Assembly (NCBI GenBank): GCA_023381035.1
Contig: JAMCTK010000036.1
Span: forward strand, 1 to 41,627
Direction: 5' to 3'
DNA: 41,627 nucleotides
Source: Patescibacteria group bacterium
GTDB taxonomy: Bacteria; Patescibacteria; Microgenomatia; Levybacterales; UBA12049
Both the position numbers and the translations under genes were made by a program. The stretch's first letter is position 1. Each line of letters opens with the position of its first letter. Shown piece by piece: positions 23,746-31,969 of this stretch. The notes under the pieces were generated by a model. It saw nothing but the letters and a program-made list of their open reading frames with translations, was not told the origin of the DNA and made no database searches.

Positions 23746-26181
23746 ATGGTTTTGGAACAGTATAAAAAGAAAAGGGACTTCAAAAGCACTCCTGAACCTC
23801 CCGGGGAACATAAACCAAATAAAGGATTTAATTTTGTGGTCCAAAAACACGCTGCTTCTCATCTACACTATGACTTTAGACTAGAAATTGGTGGGGTATT
23901 GGTCAGCTGGGCAATTCCAAAAGGTCCCTCGGTAGATCCTCAGGACAAAAGATTGGCAATAATGACAGAAGATCATCCGCTCGATTATCTAACCTTTGAA
24001 GGAATTATTCCAAAAGGAAACTATGGTGCAGGAACAGTGATAGTTTGGGATATTGGAACTTATCAAAGTCGTAACAAGGAATCAATAAAAAAAGATCTTA
24101 CTAATGGAAAATTAACAATAATCTTAAGAGGCAAGAAATTAAAAGGTGAATATGGATTAGTGAAAATTAAAAACAGTGAGAAGAATTGGTTATTAATAAA
24201 AAAACGGGACGAATTTGCAGATACAAAAATTGACCTTAATGACCGATCAGTATTGTCAAAAAAAACAATGACTGAACTTGAAGAGAACTCTGAAGAAATT
24301 AATTTTTCCCATATTCCTAAATGCAGTTTGCCAAAACAGATAAAACCGATGCTAACAACTTTAATAGCCAAGCCATTTAACAACGATAACTTTGTGTTTG
24401 AAATAAAATGGGATGGTTACAGAGCAATTGCCCAAGTTGAAAATAATGATATAGAACTTTATTCACGGAATTTTATTTCTTACAATACAAAATTTCGACA
24501 AATTTTTGATGCCTTAAAAGATTTTAAAAAAAATGTCGTTCTTGACGGAGAGATAGTTGTTTTAGATGAAAAAGGGAAGCCTTCTTTTGAACTTCTACAA
24601 AATTATCACAGAAATGAGGAAGGAAGAATAGTCTACTATATTTTTGACCTCATTTATTACGATGAATATAATTTTCAAAGTATTCCGCTTGTAAAGCGGA
24701 AGAGTTTTTTAAAAGACATAATACCTGAGAATCCTTTTTTAAAATACTCTGACCATATTGAAGAAAAAGGAGAGGACTTCTTTCGATTAATTGAAAAACA
24801 AAACATGGAGGGAATTATTGCTAAAAAAAAAGATAGTTTATATCTAAGCGGAAAAAGAACAAAAGCATGGCTAAAGATTAAAACCCATCAAAGACAAGAG
24901 GCGGTCATTTGCGGATATACTAAACCAAGAGGCAGCAGAAAATACTTGGGAGCTTTAGTTCTCGGAGCATATCAAAATAAAAAACTGTTATATATCGGAC
25001 ATGCAAATCCTAAAGTAAACGAGCAAGGTCTCAGAGAGCTAAAGGAAAAACTTGATTTAATAGTTACAAATACATCTCCTTTTAATACTCTTCCGAAAAC
25101 TAATATGCCAGTTACTTGGGTAAAGCCTGAAATTGTAGTGGAAGTTAAATTTTCTGAATGGACAAAAGGCTTAAATATGAGACAACCGGTCGTAATCGGA
25201 ATAAGAGAGGATAAATCTGCCAATGAACCTGTAATAGAACTGCCAAAAGATGAAGAAATTAACTTGCAAGAGAAAGATAAAATTAAAAAAACTATTAAGG
25301 TAGGGTCGGTCAATTTAAAGCTAACTAACCTTAACAAAATCTTTTGGCCTAATGAAGGTTACACAAAAAAAGACTTAATTGATTATTATCTTGCAATGAA
25401 ATCAATAATCATGCCTTATCTAATCGACAGACCCGAATCTCTACATAGATATCCAGATGGTATTGATGGTGAAGATTTTTATCAAAAAAATATGCCTCCG
25501 ACTTTACCAAAATGGATTAAAACTACAAAAATAAGATCAGAACACGAAGAAAAAGATGTCAGGTACTATCTCTGCCAAAATGAAGAATCATTAATATATC
25601 TAATTAATTTTGGCTGCATCGATTTAAATCCTTGGAGCTCCAGAATTCAAAATCTGGATTTTCCGGATTTTATGGTAATCGATCTTGATCCGGAAGACAT
25701 TTCATTTGACTATGTAATCGAAGCAGCTTTAGCAGTAAAAAAAATCCTAGATAAGTTAGGAATTGCTTCTTATCCTAAAACTTCAGGAGCAACAGGAATG
25801 CATATCTACATACCTACTGGTTCAAAATATACTTATGAACAAATAAAGGTTTTAGGAAAAATAATTGTTACTCTTGTGCAGAATGAACTGCCAAAGACTA
25901 CGAGCATAATAAGAAATCCATCTAATCGCCAAAAAAGAGTCTATTTGGATTTTTTACAAAATGTAAGAGGTCAGACTCTTGCTGCGGCATACTCAGTTCG
26001 ACCTGTTCCGGGAGCGACAGTTTCTACTCCTCTTTTTTGGGAAGAAGTTAAAACCGGTCTTTCTCCAAACAACTATACGATAAGAAACATTGTTGACCGG
26101 GTTAAGAAAATAGGAGACATTTTTAAACCCGTACTGGGAGATGGGATTGACATTGATGATGCCCTGAAAAAAATAGGCTAA
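23746..26181 (+). CDS. ligD: Multifunctional DNA ligase D (PE-Lig-Pol order)
   Basis: The 811-residue enzyme has three domains in the Pseudomonas order. The 3'-phosphoesterase (about 1-160) has HLHYDFRLE and EDHPLDY. The ATP-dependent ligase (about 197-480) has the nucleotidylation motif EIKWDGYR with Lys221 and DGEIVVLDE. The archaeo-eukaryotic-primase-type polymerase (about 525-811) has LNKIFWPNEGYTK, RYPDG and metal ligands in IDLDPED (Asp646 and Asp648), then SGATGMHIYIP. It trims, fills and seals double-strand breaks held by Ku. All three active sites look complete. Being coupled to ku gives a full two-component NHEJ system. Confidence 0.97.
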   Translation: MVLEQYKKKRDFKSTPEPPGEHKPNKGFNFVVQKHAASHLHYDFRLEIGGVLVSWAIPKGPSVDPQDKRLAIMTEDHPLDYLTFEGIIPKGNYGAGTVIVWDIGTYQSRNKESIKKDLTNGKLTIILRGKKLKGEYGLVKIKNSEKNWLLIKKRDEFADTKIDLNDRSVLSKKTMTELEENSEEINFSHIPKCSLPKQIKPMLTTLIAKPFNNDNFVFEIKWDGYRAIAQVENNDIELYSRNFISYNTKFRQIFDALKDFKKNVVLDGEIVVLDEKGKPSFELLQNYHRNEEGRIVYYIFDLIYYDEYNFQSIPLVKRKSFLKDIIPENPFLKYSDHIEEKGEDFFRLIEKQNMEGIIAKKKDSLYLSGKRTKAWLKIKTHQRQEAVICGYTKPRGSRKYLGALVLGAYQNKKLLYIGHANPKVNEQGLRELKEKLDLIVTNTSPFNTLPKTNMPVTWVKPEIVVEVKFSEWTKGLNMRQPVVIGIREDKSANEPVIELPKDEEINLQEKDKIKKTIKVGSVNLKLTNLNKIFWPNEGYTKKDLIDYYLAMKSIIMPYLIDRPESLHRYPDGIDGEDFYQKNMPPTLPKWIKTTKIRSEHEEKDVRYYLCQNEESLIYLINFGCIDLNPWSSRIQNLDFPDFMVIDLDPEDISFDYVIEAALAVKKILDKLGIASYPKTSGATGMHIYIPTGSKYTYEQIKVLGKIIVTLVQNELPKTTSIIRNPSNRQKRVYLDFLQNVRGQTLAAAYSVRPVPGATVSTPLFWEEVKTGLSPNNYTIRNIVDRVKKIGDIFKPVLGDGIDIDDALKKIG

Positions 26182-26259
26182 ATCTTACCCCCCTCTTACT
26201 CTATTTTTCTTCAATCTTGAATAGCAAGAAATAGAATTTTGAGTAAGGAGGTGATAAAA

Positions 26260-26511
26260 ATGACAGATCGATATATGGACGAGCATGTTCATCCACATAT
26301 TCATGATCACGAATATGAAGACGAGTATCATGAACATAATGATGCACCAAGAAGCCAAGCAGGACGTTTATTAGCAGCATTGCTAGTACTGATCGTTCTA
26401 GTATTATTTATAATTTATGGGCTTCCTTATGTTAGTACAGGAAATTACGGAGTCGGAAATACAGGAATAAAGGTTCCTCAAGTTCCAAACACTCAAGTTC
26501 AACCCAGATAA
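26260..26511 (+). CDS. Small single-span membrane protein with His-rich N-terminus
   Basis: The 83-residue protein has a His/Asp/Glu-rich N-terminus (HVHPHIHDHEYEDEYHEHND, about 7-26), a membrane helix (about 34-56, with YGLPY at the exit) and a Pro/Val/Gln tail. AAGGAGGT sits 7 nt before the ATG, preferred over an in-frame TTG at 26239. The His-rich segment could bind metal ions; which side of the membrane it faces is not proven. The helix and tail resemble the 67-residue protein at 21145-21348. It lies 78 nt after ligD. Confidence 0.7.
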   Translation: MTDRYMDEHVHPHIHDHEYEDEYHEHNDAPRSQAGRLLAALLVLIVLVLFIIYGLPYVSTGNYGVGNTGIKVPQVPNTQVQPR

Positions 26512-26512
26512 A

Positions 26513-28033
26513 CTATTTTCCCGCTATAACAATAATATCAAAGGAGGACGAGGATTCTAAATTTTTTACTTCGGCAGATAGGTCTTTAAGGTCTTTTTCG
26601 ACAAAAGTTTTATATTCGTCTTTGACCTTAATGGTAATGCCTTTGTAATCGTAATTATCGGCATTGTCCGTTTTTACATCTTTATATCCTTTGGCAGTTA
26701 GTTGTTTAGCAATGACTGAGGCTGCGCCCTCTTTTCCACTACCATTAAGCACCTGTGATTTCAAATCCTCTCTTGCGATAGGCTTCGGAGTAGGGCTTGG
26801 AATGGCTGTTGGAATAGGTGTAGGCTTTTGAAAAACATTTCTTACTGAAGCAGTTGAAAATAATTGTTTGTAAGCTCCGTTTGTGTAAAAGTAAAGTCCA
26901 GCAAAAGCAATCGCAACCGTAATAAGAAAAATTATTGAGGGAACAAGAAGAATGTTTCTTTTTCTATTCTCAGGTAGAGCTATAGCCTTTGAATCTTCTT
27001 GTTGATCTTCTTCCTTCTTTTTCTCATCTTCATCAACTTCTCCCGTTTCTTCTGCTTTCTTTTCAACTTTAGACTTCTTCAAATCCTCTTTAACCTCCTG
27101 TTTTTCTTTATCGTCTTCATCTTTGCTAACTTCTTCAGGTTTTTCTTCTATTATTATGCTTTGCATTATTTGCTCAAAGTTGTTCTTGATTAAATTAAAT
27201 TTATTGTTGTCAAAAAAGATTAAACCCAAGCCGATCGTGTCTAAGAATGAACCTTTTGCAGTGTAATCATCTTTAAGCTTTAAATTATTTTTTATAATTA
27301 AATCCTCAACAACCTCTCTTGCTTTGACACAGTCAACATCCTGACCTATTTCCGAAAATACAATATCTTCACCTTGATCTCCGCCAAGAATAACTTTATT
27401 AACTCTATGACCACGTTCTTTTTCAAACTCTAAAATGGCATCTTTTATCTTGCTCGGCATTTTATCAAATTCGACCGTTTGTGTTTTTGATTTTATGGGA
27501 CCATATTTGTCATAAAATAACAGGTAAAGACAGTCATCTTCTGCGTTAACACTAAGCCCTGTCTGATTTTCTTCAAGAGAAAGTTTTAATCCCTCAAAAT
27601 AGGAAAGGGCTTGCGTAGTTAAAACTACCGGACTTAAATCAATTCTTCTCCAAGCTCTATAGAATCGAGCTAATTTATCAAATTCAACTCCAACAAAAAT
27701 TGCATTAATTTCGGAGTCTGTTCTTTCCACAATAGCGCTATCAAAAATCATTTTATCTATTGGTATATCTAATTTTTCACGCACTTGTTCCATTAAAAAA
27801 GAGGGGATATTTTCTTTGGGAGTTTCTGCTGGCAAGCTAATTCGTAGTAAATGAACAGCTGAATCAGGAATGGAGATTGCTACTTCCTGCTTTATTACAG
27901 GAGCTTTTTCTTCCCATTGTTCTGTCTTTTTAAAATCATTTTTAGTGAAAGAGAGGAGAGTCAATTTACCGAACAAAGCTTTTCTGATATCCAGAAGCTT
28001 AATTGAATTATCTTCAATATTTAGGGCAATCAT
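26513..28033 (-). CDS. PilM-like actin-fold protein fused to a LytR_C domain
   Basis: The 506-residue protein has an N-terminal actin-like half (about 1-275; MIALNIEDNSIKLLDIRK and SLPAETPKENIPSFLMEQVR) similar to PilM of type IV pili. An acidic Lys/Glu coil follows (about 290-350), then one membrane helix (ILLVPSIIFLITVAIAFAGL), a Pro/Thr spacer (PTPIPTAIPSPTPKP) and an outer LytR_C-type domain (VLNGSGKEGAASVIAKQL to the end). It thus links a cytoplasmic ATPase-like fold to a wall-facing domain. No pil genes are nearby. A -10-like TAAGAT ends 6 nt before the ATG. The arrangement suggests a role at the envelope, such as pilus- or division-like scaffolding, but is unproven. Confidence 0.82.
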   Translation of the reverse strand: MIALNIEDNSIKLLDIRKALFGKLTLLSFTKNDFKKTEQWEEKAPVIKQEVAISIPDSAVHLLRISLPAETPKENIPSFLMEQVREKLDIPIDKMIFDSAIVERTDSEINAIFVGVEFDKLARFYRAWRRIDLSPVVLTTQALSYFEGLKLSLEENQTGLSVNAEDDCLYLLFYDKYGPIKSKTQTVEFDKMPSKIKDAILEFEKERGHRVNKVILGGDQGEDIVFSEIGQDVDCVKAREVVEDLIIKNNLKLKDDYTAKGSFLDTIGLGLIFFDNNKFNLIKNNFEQIMQSIIIEEKPEEVSKDEDDKEKQEVKEDLKKSKVEKKAEETGEVDEDEKKKEEDQQEDSKAIALPENRKRNILLVPSIIFLITVAIAFAGLYFYTNGAYKQLFSTASVRNVFQKPTPIPTAIPSPTPKPIAREDLKSQVLNGSGKEGAASVIAKQLTAKGYKDVKTDNADNYDYKGITIKVKDEYKTFVEKDLKDLSAEVKNLESSSSFDIIVIAGK

Positions 28034-28039
28034 AATTTA

Positions 28040-28045
28040 ATCTTA
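28040..28045 (-). promoter_or_regulatory. -10 box of the PilM-like gene
   Basis: TAAGAT on the minus strand, ending 6 nt before the start codon; leaderless layout. Confidence 0.4.
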
Positions 28046-28134
28046 GAACAATAAATAAAATTATTCAACTTCTTGCATTTTTTTTACATTTCTTTGTTTT
28101 TTCACTTACCTTGGTCTTTTAAAGTTATTCCATT

Positions 28135-28236
28135 ATGACAAATTTCTATGGCTTCGCCAATTTAATTGTCTGGTCTATTCTCGGATATGTTACGGGAATA
28201 ATGCTCAACAGTCTTCTGATAACCGTGTTGCGGTAA
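28135..28236 (+). CDS. Possible 33-residue membrane peptide
   Basis: A short open frame, ATG 28135 to TAA 28234-28236, encodes MTNFYGFANLIVWSILGYVT followed by GIMLNSLLITVLR. It is one hydrophobic helix with a polar start and a C-terminal Arg. It fills most of the gap between the PilM-like gene and gdhA. There is no strong ribosome site, and no homolog is recognised. It may be chance, but composition is far from random for its frame. Confidence 0.3.
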   Translation: MTNFYGFANLIVWSILGYVTGIMLNSLLITVLR

Positions 28237-28245
28237 AAAAAGATA

Positions 28246-28275
28246 TTGAACATCTAATTGGAAAGAGTTTATAAT
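28246..28275 (+). promoter_or_regulatory. Promoter of the glutamate dehydrogenase gene
   Basis: TTGAAC (28246-28251), 18-nt spacer, TATAAT (28270-28275). The ATG at 28286 is 10 nt downstream, so the leader is only a few nucleotides. Confidence 0.65.
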
Positions 28276-28285
28276 ATTGACTATT

Positions 28286-29578
28286 ATGAACGACGATCCT
28301 TGGGTCAGATCAAAGAAACAACTCAAACAAACTTCAGGAAGAATAAATTTGGATCCGCTTTTATTCAACAGGCTTTTAGAACCAGATAAGATCACGCAGG
28401 TGGATATTCCTGTGAAAATGGATAGCGGTAACTTAAAAACATTTAAGGGTTATCGAATACAACACAATAACATAATGGGGCCATACAAAGGGGGACTAAG
28501 ATATCATCCTGAAGTATCTATGAGTGAAGTAAAAGCTTTGTCTTTTTGGATGACCATGAAAAATGCCGTAATTGATATTCCTTTTGGCGGAGGGAAAGGT
28601 GGCATTATAGTTGACCCGAAGACTTTATCAGAGAACGAGCTAGAAGGACTTACTCGTGAATTCACCCGTAAACTGTTTGACATCATTGGTCCTCATAAGG
28701 ATGTACCGGCTCCGGATGTTAACACTAATCCAAAGATAATGAGTTGGATCGTTGATGAATATAAATCAATTACTGAAAACGAAAATGCTCACGCAGTTGT
28801 TACTGGCAAACCTCTTGAAAAAGGTGGATCACTTGGCAGAACTGAGGCAACAGGTCTTGGTGGAGCATATGCACTACTTGAAATTTTAAGATTAATGAAT
28901 ATAAATCCAAAAGGCTTAACTGTTGCAGTTCAGGGATTTGGCAATGTAGGAAAATATGTCGCTTCTTTTTTACAAAAAGAGGGTCTAAAAATTGTTGCCC
29001 TTTCTGATTCCAAAGGTTCAATTTATATTCCTGCTGGCATACCGAATATTGACAGGGTAATGGAATGCAAAGAAGAAAAAGGATTAATTGCACAATGCTA
29101 TTGCGTCGGATCAGTTTGCGATATAAGAAACAGAGATAAATTAGGCGGTGAGGAAATTCCTCCTGAAAAAATCTTAGAACTTCCAGTTGACATATTAATC
29201 CCTGCGGCTCTAGAAAATGCCATCAATGAAAAAAATGCCTCAAAAGTAAAAGCCAAGTTTTTATTGGAAATGGCCAATGGGCCAACAACTTTGGAAGCTG
29301 ATCAAATATTGGAAAAAAAAGGGGTTACCATAATTCCCGATATTCTCTCAAATTCAGGAGGAGTTGCTGTAAGCTATTTTGAATGGTACCAAAATATTTA
29401 CAATAAAAAATGGACTAAGCAAGAGGTTTTTGAAAAACTAAAAACCAAGATGGAGCATGCTGCGGGAAAAGTCTTTGACGCAATGAAAAAACATAAAGTG
29501 TCTTTACGAGAAGCTGCCTATATCGTGGCAATAGAAAGAATTGCAAAGTCCTGGAAAAACTCGCAGACCTCAGACTAA
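28286..29578 (+). CDS. gdhA: Glutamate dehydrogenase (GDH family)
   Basis: The 430-residue enzyme has the substrate block MGPYKGGLRYHP and the catalytic-lysine block IPFGGGKGGI. The APDVNTNPKIMSW region and the Rossmann part VQGFGNVGKYVASF follow, with an Asp in ALSDSKGS at the end of strand 2, which hints at NAD(H) use. It interconverts glutamate with 2-oxoglutarate and ammonium. An unusual cluster, CKEEKGLIAQCYCVGSVC, lies in the nucleotide domain where most GDHs have no Cys. The start at 28286 is preferred to a TTG at 28277 because the promoter's predicted +1 lies between them. The 3' end overlaps the convergent PEBP gene by 9 nt. Confidence 0.95.
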   Translation: MNDDPWVRSKKQLKQTSGRINLDPLLFNRLLEPDKITQVDIPVKMDSGNLKTFKGYRIQHNNIMGPYKGGLRYHPEVSMSEVKALSFWMTMKNAVIDIPFGGGKGGIIVDPKTLSENELEGLTREFTRKLFDIIGPHKDVPAPDVNTNPKIMSWIVDEYKSITENENAHAVVTGKPLEKGGSLGRTEATGLGGAYALLEILRLMNINPKGLTVAVQGFGNVGKYVASFLQKEGLKIVALSDSKGSIYIPAGIPNIDRVMECKEEKGLIAQCYCVGSVCDIRNRDKLGGEEIPPEKILELPVDILIPAALENAINEKNASKVKAKFLLEMANGPTTLEADQILEKKGVTIIPDILSNSGGVAVSYFEWYQNIYNKKWTKQEVFEKLKTKMEHAAGKVFDAMKKHKVSLREAAYIVAIERIAKSWKNSQTSD

Positions 29579-30019
29579 ACTACCTTTTTGATATGTACCA
29601 ATCAGCTCTGCTCTATCTAGAATGTGTCCAATCATTGCTTCTTCAGCCTCTTTCTTATCTGCCTTTGATGTTAAATTAAGTAAAGTATCTAAAGCGTAAA
29701 GTTTAAAAAAATATCTATGAATACCTGATGGGGGACAAGGAGCAACATACTCGTTTAACGATGCACTGTTCTTGCCTAGAACTGAACCTGCTGGTGAAGA
29801 GTTTTCAAGCAAATTATTAATTATTGGATCTATATTAAAAATCAACCAATGAACAAAGGTTCCAATAGTAGCATCTGGATCATCCATAATTAAAACCAAG
29901 CTCTTTGTATTTTGAGGAAGGTCGCTAAATGACAAAGGAGGATTGATGCCATCTCCCTGACACGTGTACTTCTTAGGAATGTTCTTATTGTTCTCAAAAG
30001 CAGTACTTTTTATTTTCAT
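29570..30019 (-). CDS. YbhB/YbcL-type PEBP (Raf kinase inhibitor-like) protein
   Basis: The 149-residue cytoplasmic protein has the family blocks IPKKYTCQGDGINPPLSF, LVLIMDDPDAT with FVHWLIFNID, and CPPSGIHRYFFKLYALD. These form the anion-binding pocket of phosphatidylethanolamine-binding-protein folds (Asp, His, Pro-Pro and His). The biochemical role of bacterial members is unclear. The gene overlaps gdhA's end by 9 nt. Confidence 0.92.
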   Translation of the reverse strand: MKIKSTAFENNKNIPKKYTCQGDGINPPLSFSDLPQNTKSLVLIMDDPDATIGTFVHWLIFNIDPIINNLLENSSPAGSVLGKNSASLNEYVAPCPPSGIHRYFFKLYALDTLLNLTSKADKKEAEEAMIGHILDRAELIGTYQKGSLV

Positions 30020-30151
30020 TTTGACTTTTATTCAGAATAAAATAACTACTTAAAAATAACAATAGAGCGATAATACAAACAAGTAAGAAATTGCTTTTTA
30101 TAGTCCCTAGCCTTGTCAATGAGAATCAGTACTGTTAAAATTGATTATTAA

Positions 30152-30234
30152 GCCCAGATGGCGAAATGGCAGACGCGCTAGCTTCAGGTGCTAGTGTCCG
30201 CAAGGATATGGGAGTTCGACTCTCCCTCTGGGCA
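30152..30234 (+). tRNA. tRNA-Leu (CAG)
   Basis: Acceptor GCCCAGA/TCTGGGC, anticodon stem GCTAG/CTAGT with a wobble and loop CTTCAGGTG region giving anticodon CAG, long variable arm (TGTCCGCAAGGATAT), T-arm GGGAGTTCGACTCTCCC, discriminator A. The next minus-strand gene ends one base after it. Confidence 0.93.
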
Positions 30235-30235
30235 C

Positions 30236-30721
30236 TTATCTCTTGTTTCCTGTTCTAGCTTTTCCAGCTGTATCTATCTTGCTGAAATAGTTATATCCAT
30301 ACTCCAGTTTTCCATCTTCATACCAAGTAACTGTGACTATATCTCTGAGACAACCTTTGTTTACTCTTGATAATATTGACTCAATGTTCTTTATTCTTTC
30401 AGCATCATCTTTTCCAGGATTTTCCTTAAAAGTCAGCATAAAAACTTTCTGATTAAGCAGAATAAGCCCGCCCAAAAGATAAGAGTCTATGTTATTTTCC
30501 GTTCTCATTGCTCCCAAGAGATCAGCATGCGCCCTGGCATAACCTGCAAACCCATATCTTGTGGTGCCATTTGTTCTAAAAATTCCCACCGGAATTTCCA
30601 ATACTCCCTGAGCTGCGGCTGAGAAATCAAGAGGACTAAGTAGGTCTCCAGAATATTTTACCGGAAAAGGTTTTTCTCCTTCATCTGTAGTAGAGTAAAC
30701 AAAAGCTTCCTTAAAAGCCAT
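30236..30721 (-). CDS. Hypothetical protein
   Basis: The 161-residue soluble protein has no signal peptide or membrane helix. It contains SPLDFSAAAQGVLEIPVGIF and RYGFAGYARAHADLLGAM in the first half, a KENPGKDDAERIKNIESILS helix, and a C-terminal beta stretch WYEDGKLEYGYNYF with a basic end. No family is recognised. Conserved-looking alternation of strands and a complete open frame support it as real. Its stop is one base beyond tRNA-Leu, and a UVR-motif protein lies 31 nt upstream on the same strand, perhaps in one transcript. Confidence 0.65.
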   Translation of the reverse strand: MAFKEAFVYSTTDEGEKPFPVKYSGDLLSPLDFSAAAQGVLEIPVGIFRTNGTTRYGFAGYARAHADLLGAMRTENNIDSYLLGGLILLNQKVFMLTFKENPGKDDAERIKNIESILSRVNKGCLRDIVTVTWYEDGKLEYGYNYFSKIDTAGKARTGNKR

Positions 30722-30752
30722 GATTGCGTTTTACCATATTGAAAACAAAAGC

Positions 30753-31685
30753 TCAAGAATCCAATTGTCTTATTTCGGAGACATAATCCCTTATATACGC
30801 TGCTTTTTCAAACTCCTCTTCCTTAACGGCAGCATTTAGTTTTTCTTCTAATAAATAAGTCACTGGGTTTTCCATTCTCAGCAAGATTCTTTGTCTTGAA
30901 CTTTGAACATCTTCCAATTTGGAAGAGATATCAAAACTATCAACTCGCGCCGCTTCTATCTCGTCCTGCACTATTCTAATTCCTTGATCATCTGTCAATA
31001 CAGAGTTAGTCAGACTTTCAGCTCTTATCCCCAATAATAAAATTTCTAGGTAATCACATTCATCTAAAGCCTGATTACAGTCTAGAACATCAATGTTTCC
31101 TTCCAAATGCTGATTTTTGTCTAAAAATAGCTCCATTCTTCCCAAAACTGGGTGCCGATCTCCAATATCTTGCTTGATTTGACGGTGTATCCTAAAAAAA
31201 TCATTAGCGTTTTCTGGAGAAATTTCATCAAAATCAATTTCGTAAATTTTCGGTGCCCAATAATTAATAAAGTTTACGTAGTCGATCGCCAGATCAATAC
31301 CATCTCTAAAACTTGGTACATCTTTTGAAGCTGATTTTGCAACACCTTCATCGGTTATCTGGCCATTTAATATTTCTCCAATTTTTTGATGAGCTAATTT
31401 CTTATGATCCGTTTCGGGACTTTCGTCTTTAAAAATAAATTTTCCAGATGCAATCATTTCAAAACAAAAACCTTTCCACATGCTGCCGTTATTAAAAAGT
31501 GAAGGATCTAAACCTGGCAGATTTTTTCCCATAATCCATTTTCCTAAACCAACTTGATAAGCATGTTTTTCTTCAATTGTAGCAGGGTGGAAGTCATAGT
31601 TTCCTCCTTGACCAAAAGCCAAAGCTTTTTTAACAGCAGAGCTTCTCCCATTTAAAATTTCTTTATAATTTCTTTCAACACTCAT
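30753..31685 (-). CDS. Hypothetical protein with C-terminal UVR motif
   Basis: The 310-residue soluble protein is largely helical and acidic. Its last about 35 residues, LEEKLNAAVKEEEFEKAAYI plus RDYVSEI, form a UVR helical hairpin as in UvrB/UvrC and ClpC/McsA, where it mediates protein-protein contact. The first about 260 residues match nothing I recognise; WAPKIYEIDFDEISPENAND and RMELFLDKNQHLEGNIDVLD are typical stretches. It may be a partner of UvrB/C or of a Clp/kinase system, but no such gene is nearby. Confidence 0.65.
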   Translation of the reverse strand: MSVERNYKEILNGRSSAVKKALAFGQGGNYDFHPATIEEKHAYQVGLGKWIMGKNLPGLDPSLFNNGSMWKGFCFEMIASGKFIFKDESPETDHKKLAHQKIGEILNGQITDEGVAKSASKDVPSFRDGIDLAIDYVNFINYWAPKIYEIDFDEISPENANDFFRIHRQIKQDIGDRHPVLGRMELFLDKNQHLEGNIDVLDCNQALDECDYLEILLLGIRAESLTNSVLTDDQGIRIVQDEIEAARVDSFDISSKLEDVQSSRQRILLRMENPVTYLLEEKLNAAVKEEEFEKAAYIRDYVSEIRQLDS

Positions 31686-31761
31686 TTTGGAGAATTAGGG
31701 TAGTATAATATCATTTCATTTTTGACAATTCAATCCTCCCGTGGTTTTTTAGGTAAAAAAT

Positions 31762-31770
31762 TGATAAAAT
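31762..31770 (+). promoter_or_regulatory. Extended -10 of the tRNA-Leu/tRNA-Val pair
   Basis: TGA-TAAAAT, ending 9 nt before tRNA-Leu. The tRNA-Val gene 12 nt further on probably shares it. Confidence 0.5.
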
Positions 31771-31779
31771 AAGACGCAC

Positions 31780-31862
31780 GCGGATGTGGTGAAATGGTAT
31801 ACACGCAGCCTTGAGGTGGCTGTGCCGTAAAAAGCGTGGAGGTTCGAGTCCTCTCATCCGCA
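31780..31862 (+). tRNA. tRNA-Leu (GAG)
   Basis: Acceptor GCGGATG/CATCCGC, anticodon stem GCAGCC/GGCTGT with loop containing TTGAGGT (anticodon GAG), long variable arm, T-arm GGAGGTTCGAGTCCTCT, discriminator A. Third leucine isoacceptor in the window. Confidence 0.94.
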
Positions 31863-31874
31863 CAAAAAAAATTA

Positions 31875-31948
<74 letters not shown>

Positions 31949-31957
31949 CACTAAATT

Positions 31958-31963
31958 TATTAT
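31958..31963 (+). promoter_or_regulatory. Possible -10 of the kinase/SAH hydrolase operon
   Basis: TATTAT ending 6 nt before the ATG at 31970; leaderless layout, though read-through from the tRNA pair is also possible. Confidence 0.35.
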
Positions 31964-31969
31964 TAACTT

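Noticed and set aside
23742..23750. Frameshift that would fuse Ku and LigD
   Set aside because: Both proteins have complete ends and the one-base gap with TAA-T-ATG is normal for coupled genes.
30188..30370. Plus-strand open frame starting inside tRNA-Leu
   Set aside because: It overlaps tRNA-Leu and runs antisense to a better-supported gene.
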